From contig NC_132985.1 of the NCBI RefSeq assembly GCF_047496725.1, forward strand, positions 2,320,001 to 2,384,000: a stretch of DNA of 64,000 nucleotides. The letters run 5' to 3'. Positions 1 to 11,538 of this stretch are shown here, one piece after another. Made by a program: the position numbers and the translations under genes. The notes under the pieces are model-generated. The model did no database searches. It was not told the DNA's origin and worked only from the letters and a program-made list of their open reading frames with translations. How positions within the stretch are numbered: position 1 is the first letter of the stretch; each line of letters starts with the position of its first letter. Source of the DNA: Anoplolepis gracilipes. Lineage: Eukaryota > Arthropoda > Insecta > Hymenoptera > Formicidae.

Positions 1-301
1 GGTCGTCAGCTCATAACGGTGGAGAGACGAGATAGGGCGAGAGAGAAAGGGGAAGGAACGAAGAGAGAGAAAGCACGCCAACATCCCTCGCCATTCTACT
101 TTCAAATACCGCGAGAAACTTGCCAGCTGCGCGAATTTTATTCCGCACGACTCGCGTCTTTTATAAAACGCAACGAGTGTTCATAAATTTTCATCGGTGC
201 AGAGAGCTTAAGCGTTTAATGTGCCTGTTTTCCATATTTACCGAACTCATCGTATCACGATACATACAATTGATTATCTTGTCCAGTGCTTGTAATCTCA
301 G

Positions 302-329
302 CGAGAGAGACAGAGAGAGAGAGAGAGAG
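302..329. repeat. (GA)n microsatellite, slightly interrupted
   Basis: A run of GA dinucleotides with a single CA interruption lies in otherwise AT-rich sequence. Confidence 0.85.
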
Positions 330-1243
330 TTTTATGAATAATCCAAATTATAATTATATATTCAAACATACTCATTAATATATTAACTTTTTGCCAAATT
401 TTTCATACATGCTACTTTGTCATCAAAATTAATTTAATACAAAAATAACAGAAAACATTTTATCTATACTTGTTAAATAAAATATTTATTGTAAATTACT
501 TTATTACAATCTCTATAAAGAGTCAACTTCTTTAACGACATTTTCGTAATTAAACTCTCCTAGAATTAAATATAGAGATTTTTTCTATTTAATTTATTTC
601 GACAAAAAAATGTATCGTTCACAAAATTGTTCCGACACAACGTAAAAACGAAAGCTTTCAACCATTTCAACGATTTCTAAGTGCAACTGAGTGCATTCGG
701 TCTCCCCCTCGTATTAGAGTACCCGCAGTGTTGCTCCCGTTGCAGTCGCAATTGCGCTATTGTATCCATCCGATCTGTTCTTACGCTCGAGCCGAGTAAC
801 GATTTAATCACGGTTGCAGCGTGCAAGGGCAAATCGATATTGATCATCGGTAGTGGACTGGTCCCAGATCAAAGGACGCCGTTGTGAGCGAGATCGGCGG
901 GGTGATACGTGAGCGCTTCACGTCTCGACGACTCCTCCGGGCGACGATTAGCCGCGGATCGTCATGCGTTCATTACCGGAGATCCCGTCCCGTACGCACG
1001 AGTAACGCGCTTGTACGTTACAGAGCTAACGCGCGGTGGAGCGCGCACGCAATTTGCCCGAACTTTACGTGCGGATCTGGAATCCACATATAGGGTGTCA
1101 CTAAAATCCTCGGAGGAGCAGAGGGGGGAAACGTGTTTTAAGACGCGTCTATTTTATATAGACCTCCCGATACTTTCCTCCAATTGATCTTATTTAATTT
1201 TAGACAAGATTGTCGCAATTTTAATTTAATTAATATAAGTACG

Positions 1244-1245
<2 letters not shown>

Positions 1246-1303
<58 letters not shown>

Positions 1304-1314
1304 TGTGTGTGTGT
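1246..1314. repeat. Compound (GA)n(GT)n microsatellite
   Basis: About 55 bases of uninterrupted GA dinucleotides pass directly into about seven GT dinucleotides. It is the longest GA tract in the window and is likely to be length-polymorphic. Confidence 0.95.
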
Positions 1315-2573
1315 ATTGCTGCTTGTTCGGATAATGAGAATTAATGACGAAACATCCGTTGATTCTCACGATACCCGGGGTATTAAGTAGGAGCGAGTTA
1401 CATAGCTCGGCAAACAAAAGTCCCGCGAGACTGTAAATCTTGTACCCTAGTAACCCATTCTGATCGCGCCAATGAAACTAGAGACCTAAGCGATGACTAA
1501 CGACTGAACCAGATTAGGGCAAGGTTGTGCGATATGTTTGCGGTTTACGACAAGGTCGTCTGATCGGTACACAACTTTGCACTCCGACTCGCGGCCGTCA
1601 TTTCGACAATGGACCATCTTGCATAATGAAATGACTATTTGCACGATAATTTCTTGTCCCCTCTAGCACTGTATACTCTTTGCAACAGCCATTAAGGGGA
1701 CAAGAAGTTACGGGGGTCGCGGAATTAAACTATTATTTCGCTTTAAGAGGAAGACAAGAATATATAAAATATTCACTTGAATTATTTGCATTTCAATGAA
1801 ATAATCCAAGTATTATCAGGATGGTATAATTTCGTATACATAACAATGATAATTATGATAATTTTAAAAAGTTCCATTTTATTTTTTATCGTTTTAACGT
1901 GATATAAATATAGCAAAAAGATTTATAGATGCAAAAAGAAATTTTTTTTAAATTATAGATGCATCTAAAGAGACATTTACCATTAATTTCCAAATAAATT
2001 GGGGCACACATTAAATTTTTACCTTGTGATTCTTTGCAAAAATATTGTTGCAATGTTATTATGTATAAATTATAAAAATTTTTTTTCTACTTTTTCTTTT
2101 CATATAATGAGAGATAATTAAACTCGTAATAATTCGTGCAGTATATCTCGTTGCTATCGTGTTACACGATCCTCGCTCATATCGCTCCTATTTGAGGGGC
2201 TTGAGAGTGCAGCGCTGATTATGATTTAAACAATTTTAATGCGCCGTCGAATCGCAGAATTCTGGGGAATAAATGCCCAGCCCGCTTTTGCCTCTCCCTC
2301 TAATGTCCGGATTGCCATAATGATGCGCGTTATACCTCGAGATTTCAAGCAAAGCCGCGCGATATCTCCGCCACACTCGGCCCCACGATATTCCGGCTAT
2401 CTCTCCAGGGCCGCACCCCGTCGCCCCCATCGTCACCCTCCCCGGAGGCTTTATATTACGCGATGGAGTGGTTTTTATCGGAGGGCCGCACTCCGCGCCT
2501 CTCGGTCCCTTTAATTAATGGCGAAACGCACGCGCGCAAAAATGCGCGCCGTTTCCGCCCGGCGAATTAGTCG

Positions 2574-2574
<1 letters not shown>

Positions 2575-2618
<44 letters not shown>
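2575..2618. repeat. (GA)n microsatellite
   Basis: About 22 GA dinucleotides are followed by a degenerate purine-rich tail to about 2648, inside a GC-rich island. Confidence 0.95.
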
Positions 2619-2623
<5 letters not shown>

Positions 2624-4964
2624 AAAGAAAGAGAAAGAGAGAAAGAGAAATTCTCGCATGGGTTAGGAACAAAGGACGAAAGGGTCGCTCTGGCCTCACT
2701 GACCCACCGAAGGACACGAATCCCGTATCCACGATTGACCATTACTCTTCCACAGTAGGTGTCAAGCAGCCCGATAAAATCAGAACGAGACTGAGAGATT
2801 AGGCGCGATTATACTTTACGTGTTAGCGGCTGGCGCGAAACGTGACGTGAACATTATTATTCTAGGAAGAAATAAGAAAAAGGAGGCCTTCTTGATATGC
2901 AAATTATTTAGGTCTAGTATAAAAAGAAAATCAATGTTTAATAAAAGAATATATTCGCGCTATATAAAAGCTGATGAATATTTAAAGTATTTTTAAAAAG
3001 AAATCTAGAACTTTAATGTTCTTTCCAAATTTGAAAACCTTATTGAAAAACCTAGAAATAACAATTGCATTTTAATATAAACGTGAAAATAAATATTGAA
3101 TGATATTAAAAATTCCTCTATTTAATATCGATTCGATTCGAGAACTTCTCCCAAGTTAGTTGTTAGTCAACTTGAAAACTAGCTTGATTACAAGTTTGCT
3201 AATTATTCGTCGCGACTTCCCTTCTTGCCGTTCGCTTAAGTATAATGCGAGAAAGGTAACGGAAAGCTCTTGAACGTTATCATCACGTGCCATTCTTGTT
3301 CATATTCCGGCAGACGCTGAAAAGCTCGCGTCGAGCGTGTAAAAGCTCTCGACGAAGAGTCCTTCATGCGGAATATCAAATCAAGATTCCTTCTTCGTCT
3401 CCTCTTTCTTCCTCTCGTTTTCCTCTCCCCCTAGACTGCGTATCTTAGCTCCGTGTTCCGTTTCCGCGAGACGTGAAAGCGCGATGTCTTGCTTTGACAT
3501 CGAAATACGTATCGTGGCCTGCTTGATATTTGACACGCAAACTTGCTAAGCTTCATACGGCTTGGGCAAAAATCAACGCAGGATGATATTACAAACTAAG
3601 TGGTATTCATTTTCAAAAGTAAATCTGAAATCTCTGTCTTTCAAAGATTGTTTAACTCAAATATCGCTGAATTAGATTCAAATTATTGACGAAGAAAAAT
3701 TCTTTAATTTACTGTTCAATCAAGTTTACGTGATAAAATATATTTATAGAAATCAACACTCTATTTTAGAAAAAAATTGCATTATATTAAGAAATTAACT
3801 ACTTTATAAATCTTGAAATAACATGAATAATTTAAAGATCTGAAATCTAAAAATATATTTATATAGACTATTTTTACGTCAAAATTTTTCGATTATTAAT
3901 TTTCTCCGTAATATATTATTCACACACAGACGAAAATATCTTCCTAATGAAATAAGTGATGTGTACCTTGGTAGTATCTTTTTAATTAATCACTGTTCAT
4001 AGAATATATTATTTACTCTACATATGGTGAACGCCGATTTAATTATCAGGTATCGCCGTGATGCTGTTGTAGCCTTCGTCGGGCGCATCGCGATTTCCCG
4101 GATCGACGATAAATCCGTTATCCAACTCGAGGCTTTCGCATCGTTATTAAACGCCGGTTACGGCCAATGCGGTCCATCGATTTTTTTCTGGGAAACAAAT
4201 AAAACCACTCGTGTCCAGTTCTCCCCCCCCCCTCACCCGATCCCCGCGGGAGAGGCAAATTATTCAAAGGGCCTGCCGCTCTCCTCTCCCGCGAGCGCCA
4301 TAATGCGAGTGCTCGTCGCTTGTATATACGGGGTTGTTGCGGAGAGGGGTTTGCGTCAGGCGGTGCCATAAGCACTACTGCATATGGGTATCGGAAATGC
4401 GCGTAGATCACGCAGGATTATTCGGACACCCTCGGCGATCCCTAAGCTCTGTTGGATGCATGCTAATTGCCATGAAGGCACACATCCATGTACGTCGTGT
4501 ACATCTACAGGGTGTCTCAATTGTAATTTCAATGATCAGGTTGCGTTATCTTAGATTCAATTTTTTCTTTATATAGTAATATCAAGATAATTATTATATT
4601 ACTCATGTATTGTAATTTAAAATAATGAGTTGTTTGAAAAGTTCTTAACTGAGAAATTCTGAAAATGCATGCATTTTGTATAATAAAATTTTAATTCTTA
4701 TTCAAATTTAATAGGCACTTTAGCTGCTTAAAGTTATTTCGAGATTTAATGCCGAAACAGTTTACACTGAATATTAAAAGAATTTTAACAAGTACCAAGC
4801 GGCTTTAAAATTTTCCCAACGAAAAACTGGGACTTTTAATTTGCCAGAGAGCAAATACAAACTTGATTAAATATTTATATTCTTTAAACATAAGTATGTT
4901 GATTTTGGAAAGAACACCGTGTATATATGTATATATACGAAGATGACATGGTCGGCGAACATGA

Positions 4965-4993
4965 ATGTGTGTGTGTGTGTGTGTGTGTGTGTT
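4965..4993. repeat. (GT)n microsatellite
   Basis: About fourteen GT dinucleotides without interruption. Confidence 0.9.
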
Positions 4994-5690
4994 TAAAAAG
5001 GAAAGGGCGGTTAATAGGGGATGGCGAAATCCACCCCTATAGACATCCTTTCGAGAGCAGCACGAAAATAGTGTAGTCCATAAACAGACACGCAACAAGG
5101 AAGGCGATATACGGAGCAAAGGATCACAGGCAGGATTAATCTTGTAGATCACTTTCTAAGGGCACAAGTTTTTCCAATTTCAGTTTCTCCCATTTCAGTA
5201 AAAATATCTCTTGGAAAATACTTTGTGAAAATAACTTATAGAGGATTAAATTTTTGCCGTGTTTTTTTCGTGTCGGAGCTATTCGTTAGAAACTTCTAGA
5301 ATTAAATAAACTAATTGTGGGTACGCATGTATAAAAAATTGTTTGTAATTAAAACTATTTTCACGAACGATTTAGATTAGGCAGCGAGAAAAATATATCG
5401 ATTATTCCACAATATTAACGCATAATCCCCCTTGTGTATCGCACCTTCTACACATTAAGGATATAATCCCTCATGTTTATGTATGTCGGGGCTCTCGCAT
5501 CCTTTTAATGCGCGCTATGAATTTTTTTTCAAAGCGCGCCAGGCAGCGGCAACGTCGGTCGAATATTTTTCGCATTACGTTAAAAATGAAAGTACGGTCC
5601 TCGAAGGCGGACCTCGCCGCGGATAAATCACCACGTGGGGTCGACTCGGTCGTGGAGAAGACGGCGGAAACAGCAGACGGAGACGGGGAC

Positions 5691-5714
5691 GGCGTCGGCG
5701 TCGGCGTCGGCGTC
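5691..5714. repeat. Four perfect GGCGTC hexamers
   Basis: Four head-to-tail copies of GGCGTC lie in a GC-rich island. They create a Gly-Val repeat in a chance open frame at 5508-5813. Confidence 0.85.
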
Positions 5715-7279
5715 TCGCGTAAAATCAGCTTAAGGGAATTTTCAGACGTCGAATTCCCGCAACGCGCAAAAGTTCTGAAAGAGAAGCCTTCTCCATGCTC
5801 GCGCCGACCCTAATCACTTTTAAAACGCCGTAAAGAAGATTAGCGTGAGGGATATTGCGGGGGGCAATCGAAGTTATGAATTCATTAGGCGGGGAGAGAG
5901 GTGCATGGAGGTAAACGAGATTACAGAGTCGCGATCGAAGTTGCGACTAGCTGAAATTGCGCTAATTCCTTTTAGTGTCGTCCTAATTGCCATCTTTATT
6001 GATACAATTGATACTTGAAATTTGTATAAAATTGTCGCGGACATGTAAAGCGTGATTTAAATATCTAATGATTATTTCATACGATGAAAACAATTTAAAA
6101 TGTTTGTAAAAAAAATGTAAAAAAAAAATTATATAATATGTTTTTTTTCTTCTCTAATTCTCAAAATGTCAAAATGAAACAAAATCAAAGTTAAACATCA
6201 CTCTGTACATATCGTTTAATGTGGCCGGTCTTGTCGTAATTATAGAGTTAATCAAACTTAAACTGATGCTTGCTTTGGAGCCGACCGTAATCGTACCTCG
6301 TATGAAACAGGACGCGAGGGTGCGATTTAATTAATTAGGAAACGGATAATTTCTTGATAATAAAAGGGTTAATCTTCGTCCAAGTAGTTTTGTATCGCAC
6401 TATATCAATTTTTTCTTTACTACTTGTGTGCACCTGTTCCTCCCGGATTCTACTGTTGTGCTAAAAAAACAAGTTTCGAAAAATTGAGATGTTTATCCAT
6501 TGACAAAGTTATGTGAATCCAATAGTAATATTGAATATTTTTCCAAAAATATATATTTGTAATAAATTTTAGAAAATTATTTATGAAAGAAAAATCACTC
6601 TATGATTTCACAGATTCTAAGGAAGAAAGGTAAACGTTTTCTATTTAATATATAATTTTGATTTCTAAACCAGGATAGCGCATTAGATCGTTCAATCTCC
6701 ACAGTATTTATACATATATAAAACGTCCAGATTATTAATAGCGATCATGACTCGCTATCGTGAGACCTCACATTTTCACTCGTCCATTCGTCTTGGCTTT
6801 TCGCGAGTCATTCTGTAAAGTGTATTAACAGGTTGCCAATATCGCGAAGGGTCGTAATCGATAAAGGGGGGTCGACGCGGTTGGCGGTCGACATTGTGAG
6901 ACGAACAATTTAATATGCCGGGACGAGATCCTCTCTGGTACGCGTAGGCAGATCCTTAGGCGAGGCGAGGACCCTCCCGTCAGCATACCTTATCTGTCTT
7001 CTAGCAGTCACAAAGCCGAGATCTCTTCCGTTTATTGGAAAGCTCTGCCATCGACTAACCTTAGGCGCGCGGGATAAAAGGAGAACCCCGTGAGCTCTCT
7101 CGCGGTATTATCGATACCGCCGCCCCGGCAGACCTACTAGTATGTCGTCTGAATGTTGATGCTTCTCGGGGCAATTTGAGAGAAGTCTGGAATTTGCATG
7201 ACATTCCATTTTGAACGATCGCTCCGAACGAGGATGTCTCGAGTCTCGACGACCTGAATAATTGAGGAAACTTCCCCGG

Positions 7280-7301
7280 AAAAAAAAAAAAAAAAAAAAA
7301 A
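7280..7301. repeat. Poly(A) tract
   Basis: Twenty-two consecutive A residues on the + strand. No retrotransposon body is visible upstream. Confidence 0.9.
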
Positions 7302-7353
7302 CAGATATAAAAGGCGAAGAACGGATGTCAGATTTACGAGACAGAGTGCTGCA

Positions 7354-7394
7354 ATGCGAAAGGAATGCTATTAAAAATGGCATTCCTTTCGCAT
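7354..7394. repeat. Perfect hairpin, 15-bp arms, 11-nt loop
   Basis: ATGCGAAAGGAATGC at 7354-7368 is followed by its exact reverse complement at 7380-7394. Pairing stops immediately outside the arms, so the stem is shorter than a normal microRNA precursor. The function is unknown. Confidence 0.85.
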
Positions 7395-7455
7395 ATTAGT
7401 TTAGCGTCACGTAGTTTACATTAATCTGCGACATATATAATATTTAATATAAGAC

Positions 7456-7461
<6 letters not shown>

Positions 7462-7492
<31 letters not shown>
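7462..7492. repeat. (TA)n microsatellite
   Basis: About fifteen TA dinucleotides in AT-rich sequence. Confidence 0.9.
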
Positions 7493-7495
<3 letters not shown>

Positions 7496-8322
7496 TATTA
7501 TTTACAATATTTTAATAACATTATCACTATTATTATCGCGTATTTTGTCTCTTTAAAAAGAAATAAATATGAGATACATATGCGCTCTGCAATCGCTTTA
7601 TATCATTTTCTAAAGTTTTCACGGTTTTCATAATCTTTTTAAAAATCTCATTTCCTGGCTGCATTGTGCACGTTTTACGTCTTCGTCAACCGGCTACGTT
7701 CTCAACGTGAGAATTTTGCAAACCAAACACGTCCGACTCGGCATGACGACTCAGCGTGCAAACGTGTAACCGGAAGTTCTCGTCGGCCGCACGCGGCCAC
7801 ACGTACGCGCGCGTGTATGAACGTTGTAAAGCGGACTGTGCACGGGTTGTGCGCATGTGCAAAATCGTGCTCACGAGGGTTGCAAGCAGTGAGTCAGAGT
7901 CGACGAAGGGATCGAGGGGGGAAGGAAGATTGCGCCGCCGTCACCCCCGCCACCCCCGCCACATCGGCCGGTTAATCGACAACGGCCGACGGGTTGGTTG
8001 GTTCGTCAGTCGGTCGAAAAGCGTCGTGGCGCGACGTGGCTCTTGGTGCTTCTCTCGACGACGATAACGACGTGGATAGCTTGCTATTGCTCGCTGTACT
8101 CGACGACGAACATGAGGATGCAAGTCGGCGCCGCGTGTTTCGGATGACGAAGGCGGAGAAGACGGGAGGAACATGTCCGGCGGTGAAGTGCGGAGCGGAA
8201 GTTGACGGAGATGAGAAGGACGTGAGGGTGATGTGGACTTTTGAGAACGACGACTGAGAATGTACCCCGACTCGAGGAGATGACCGATCGGCACGACGTC
8301 GACGCTGAAGAGTGCGTGACGA

Positions 8323-8330
8323 TATATAAG
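8323..8330 (+). promoter_or_regulatory. Possible TATA box upstream of NCKAP5-like gene
   Basis: TATATAAG stands at the 3' edge of a GC-rich island (about 7650-8320), about 0.9 kb upstream of the first in-frame ATG of the NCKAP5-like reading frame. No clear initiator was recognised about 30 bases downstream, so this is only a candidate. Confidence 0.25.
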
Positions 8331-8570
8331 TTTAACACTCCCTTGGGCGAAGAATCTGGACGGGAAGCGTTGCCTTAGTCCTGCGGGGACGCGGGCCACG
8401 GAATCTTCTACCTCGAAAATTCGTGATATATCTTTTCTACGTATCTTCTAAAGATTGCTTTTCTCTCAAGAGACCTACATTTAAACGTCATCCATTGGAC
8501 TGGCTCTTGCAAGCTTGAGGGAATCGGCTCGAGTAATTGTGCGAGTTTAGTAACAAATCGAGTCAACTTG

Positions 8571-8633
8571 ATGCAACGAAACAGAGGCAAGTTTAAGCAA
8601 GCATTAGAAAAACTTCCTCGAGAATATTTTTAA
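8571..8633 (+). other. Possible upstream ORF (20 codons) in the NCKAP5 leader
   Basis: If transcription starts near 8350, this ATG opens a 20-codon frame closed by TAA before the main start. A second upstream ATG frame lies at 8863-8979 (38 codons, out of frame with the main one). Both would reduce initiation at the ATG at 9264. They matter only if the leader is transcribed as supposed. Confidence 0.25.
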
Positions 8634-8744
8634 TCGAAGAAGACGTTTTATTTCGTGGGAAACTTTTCAATCTTCCCGCGAGTTTGAGAATACAGTTACA
8701 ACACAGCGACGATTTACTAAACAGCTGCGACAATATCGCTTTAA

Positions 8745-9263
8745 GGGATAGCTGATAGATTGTTGAAACGGTTCGCATTGTCGTCCGACGTGCCGGAGTC
8801 GACGAAGGAAGACGCGGGGGTGGCGGAGGCACGGGAAGGCGGTGGTGCGGTTGTCATAGTCGATGGTAGTCGAGAGAACAGCTGCGACGGCAATAGTCGT
8901 AATACGAACGGCAGTTACAGTAGTGGTAGTACAAGTAGCGACAGTGGTATTGGCGTTAGTGGTAGTGTCATCGACGTAGGTGTTGGTGGTGGTAGTGGTG
9001 GTGGTGGTGGTGGTAGTAGTGGTGTTGCCGGTGAAGGACCGTCGTGCAGGGGTGGCTCGTTGCGACTCATAATAAAGAGACCGGTGGAGGGCCCGGCGAG
9101 TAGCAGCAACAGCAGGGTGGCCGCGCGAGTGCACCCGACTTGGGGAACGGGCGCGAGAGGGGTAGGCCCCTCTGCAGCCTCAGGACGGGGGGGATGTCCC
9201 GCGGGCGACGGCGTGCCCGGTCGCAACGTCGCCGTCGGCGCCACGACGCGGAATCGTTTGCCG
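8745..9263 (+). other. In-frame Ser/Gly-rich open region without ATG, 5' of NCKAP5 start
   Basis: After a TAA at 8742 the frame stays open for 173 codons and runs straight into the NCKAP5 start codon and splice donor, but it has no ATG. Conceptually it is a Ser/Gly-rich low-complexity segment with a (GGT)n stretch around 8980-9020. It could be 5' UTR that is open by chance because of repeat composition. It could also be coding if an upstream exon splices in, for example at the AG at 8757-8758. I favour UTR, weakly. Confidence 0.4.
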
Positions 9264-9293
9264 ATGGGCGCCAATCTCACTAAGCAGAGCAGG
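9264..9293 (+). CDS. NCKAP5: NCKAP5 coding exon 1 (MGANLTKQSR)
   Basis: Ten codons from the first in-frame ATG to the donor CAGG|gtgagt, ending in phase 0. G follows the ATG (favourable +4), but -3 is C. The N-terminus fits the N-myristoylation pattern MGxxxS/T. The exon continues 5' as untranslated or unassigned sequence. Confidence 0.55.
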
Positions 9294-11479
9294 GTGAGTT
9301 TTTCTCTTCAGGGGTCGACACGCGCGCGTGGGTTTGAAACGAGTCTTTTCGTCGGCGCGTGCACCGCGAAATGTAATCTACAGGGGGGAAACTGATGTTG
9401 TCTTCCGGAAGAGTGTAGAGAAGAGATTTTCAAGATACGACGTATCATTTTTGAATGAATGAAAAATTAATCCTTGTTACTTTTCATATTTCTGAATTAT
9501 CTTTATCATTCTTCGATATTCTTTAAAGTGAATAACTTTTTGAAATGCGTAGCAAAAAAAAACTTCTACTTTTATGAAGAAATTATATGGAATCTTATTT
9601 TTTAAGAAAAACTTGAATTTTACATCGAGAGATTTTTTTTAAGACGACTCTAGTAAAATGTGTAAGCACACATAATTTTAAATGTATTTGCACGATACTT
9701 TCTCTAAAAATACCTGTTTTTAACAAATAAATAAATTATATTAAATAATTTAATAAAATTATTTAAATAATAGAAAACAAAGTACAAAATTTATTAAATA
9801 ATAAATATGAATATATGTATAAAATCTATATCCATATATGTATGTGATTAAAAAATATTTTATATATTAAATATAATTATTATAAGAAAACAAATGTACG
9901 TAATATTTAATACGAAGATATAATACACTTCTACCAATAATAAACCAACTAAAGAATACTTTTAGAGAAACAATTAAAAATTGCAATCTGAGTAAAAACG
10001 ACATGTGCCATAGGCTGAATGAATGTACTGTAATAAACACATGGTTGTGAAAAAAAAAGGAAACGAGAATATTCTCGGGCCATTAAAACGCTCGCAGGTA
10101 TCTGCCCGTAGATATCTGCGCTGTGAGAGACAGCCATTCACGGAGATCTTTCGGTGCCGATGAATGAAGCATTCACGCACTCGAAACTCGCACTGGAAAC
10201 GCACTTTCATCCGCGTTCGTAACCTTTGCAATTTCGATGGTAGATACAAATCCTCACAAAATCTTGGTCGAATTTGCGAATCGTCACATATATTCGATAT
10301 AAAATCAAAACATTTATTCATTAGTTTCTTAATAAATATATTAAACAGAGATGCAAAATTTTTCTAGAGAAAAATTGAAGAATTTAAAATTTGATGAACT
10401 TTATAATTAAATAAGAACTCAATAATCTCTATAAATGACAATTTAATTATTGCAAGGATCTAATTACAATCTACCACCTTCACTATTCTTTAAATTGGCT
10501 TTAATAATACTTTGCTACGAGATAAAATGTACGTTATTTAACAATGCAAGGCAAATTGACTACAACAGTATTTGCAAAACGTCTCGTTTTGAAATAAAAT
10601 GAATTTCTAAAACGGATGGCTAAATTCAAGAAAAATTAATAAAATCGCTATTATCTACGTAAACGTCCCATGATATATGTGTATAGTTGGCCATGCAATT
10701 TCTACAATGTACATACACGTGCGTTTAGTATATTAGATAATTTTTAAAATTCTCTACATATCGGACAACAAATATCCGTACATGTTGCTTTAATGTATCG
10801 AGCGAACGTGAGACTTTTTATTCAAGCGTTTCATTGATATGTAGCGAATGCGCAAAGCATTATTGTTGCGCGATATAATACCCTGACTACGAGCATTGAT
10901 AACGGCCAGCTCCACGTGAGGTCCGATGTCGTTGCTCCCGAAACGTGCTCGTTATCAACGAAATTGCTAGTATTAAATCACAACGATAGCGACGCTAAAA
11001 ATCACGTTAACTCAATTTTTTACTATACATCAAAAGCTCGATTTGATGCTGAAACGCGAGATTTTTTTATTTCGAATGATGCAAATTATATATCGTGCGG
11101 GAGGTGAAAAAAAAAATTGTATCACGAATGGCTGTTTTTTTACCTTTTATTTTTATTTCTCTCGTGATAAAATATTATCTGTTATCGCGTATAAACCGCA
11201 ATCTTTTAACTAAAGTAGAATTTACAACGTGCACGCGAGATATTTTGTATTCTTTGGTCTGGAAAAAAAAATTATTTTATTCTTTACAGTCTCATATTGT
11301 TATTTTCGGAGCGACAGGAAAATCAATAGTAAGATGCGCAGAATCTTATTGGAAGGAAATTTCTAACACTCGTAAACAGACTCTGCGGTAAAACCGTTGC
11401 GAGTGAATAACGACTGCTACGACTACTGTCTTGCGCGAAAGCGAGGGATGTCTTATTGTACCGTGCTTTCCTCCCTCTT

Positions 11480-11538
<59 letters not shown>

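Larger units (their letters stand above)
1..8300. other. Upstream region with no recognisable gene
   Basis: No open frame here has a recognisable protein family or exon-like context. The stretch alternates AT-rich segments with GC-richer islands (about 680-1190, 2160-2860, 4020-4550, 5490-5960, 6750-7260 and 7650-8300) and holds several long simple repeats, listed separately. It may contain the distal promoter, enhancers or untranslated first exons of the NCKAP5-like gene that follows on the + strand, but no splice pair can be fixed from sequence alone. Confidence 0.5.

Noticed and set aside
5508..5813. 101-codon open frame with Gly-Val-Asp repeat, + strand
   Set aside because: The repeat comes from GGCGTC hexamers; no domain, splice context or conserved block supports it. 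Treated as chance frame in a GC island.
7280..7301. Poly(A) tracts here and at 17045, 46285 and 54380 as possible retrotransposon tails
   Set aside because: No reverse-transcriptase remnant, SINE-like body or target-site duplication was visible beside them.
8667..9280. Open frames on the - strand (Thr-rich and Pro/Leu-rich)
   Set aside because: Shadows of the GGT/AGT-rich + strand region; composition is fully explained by the repeat.
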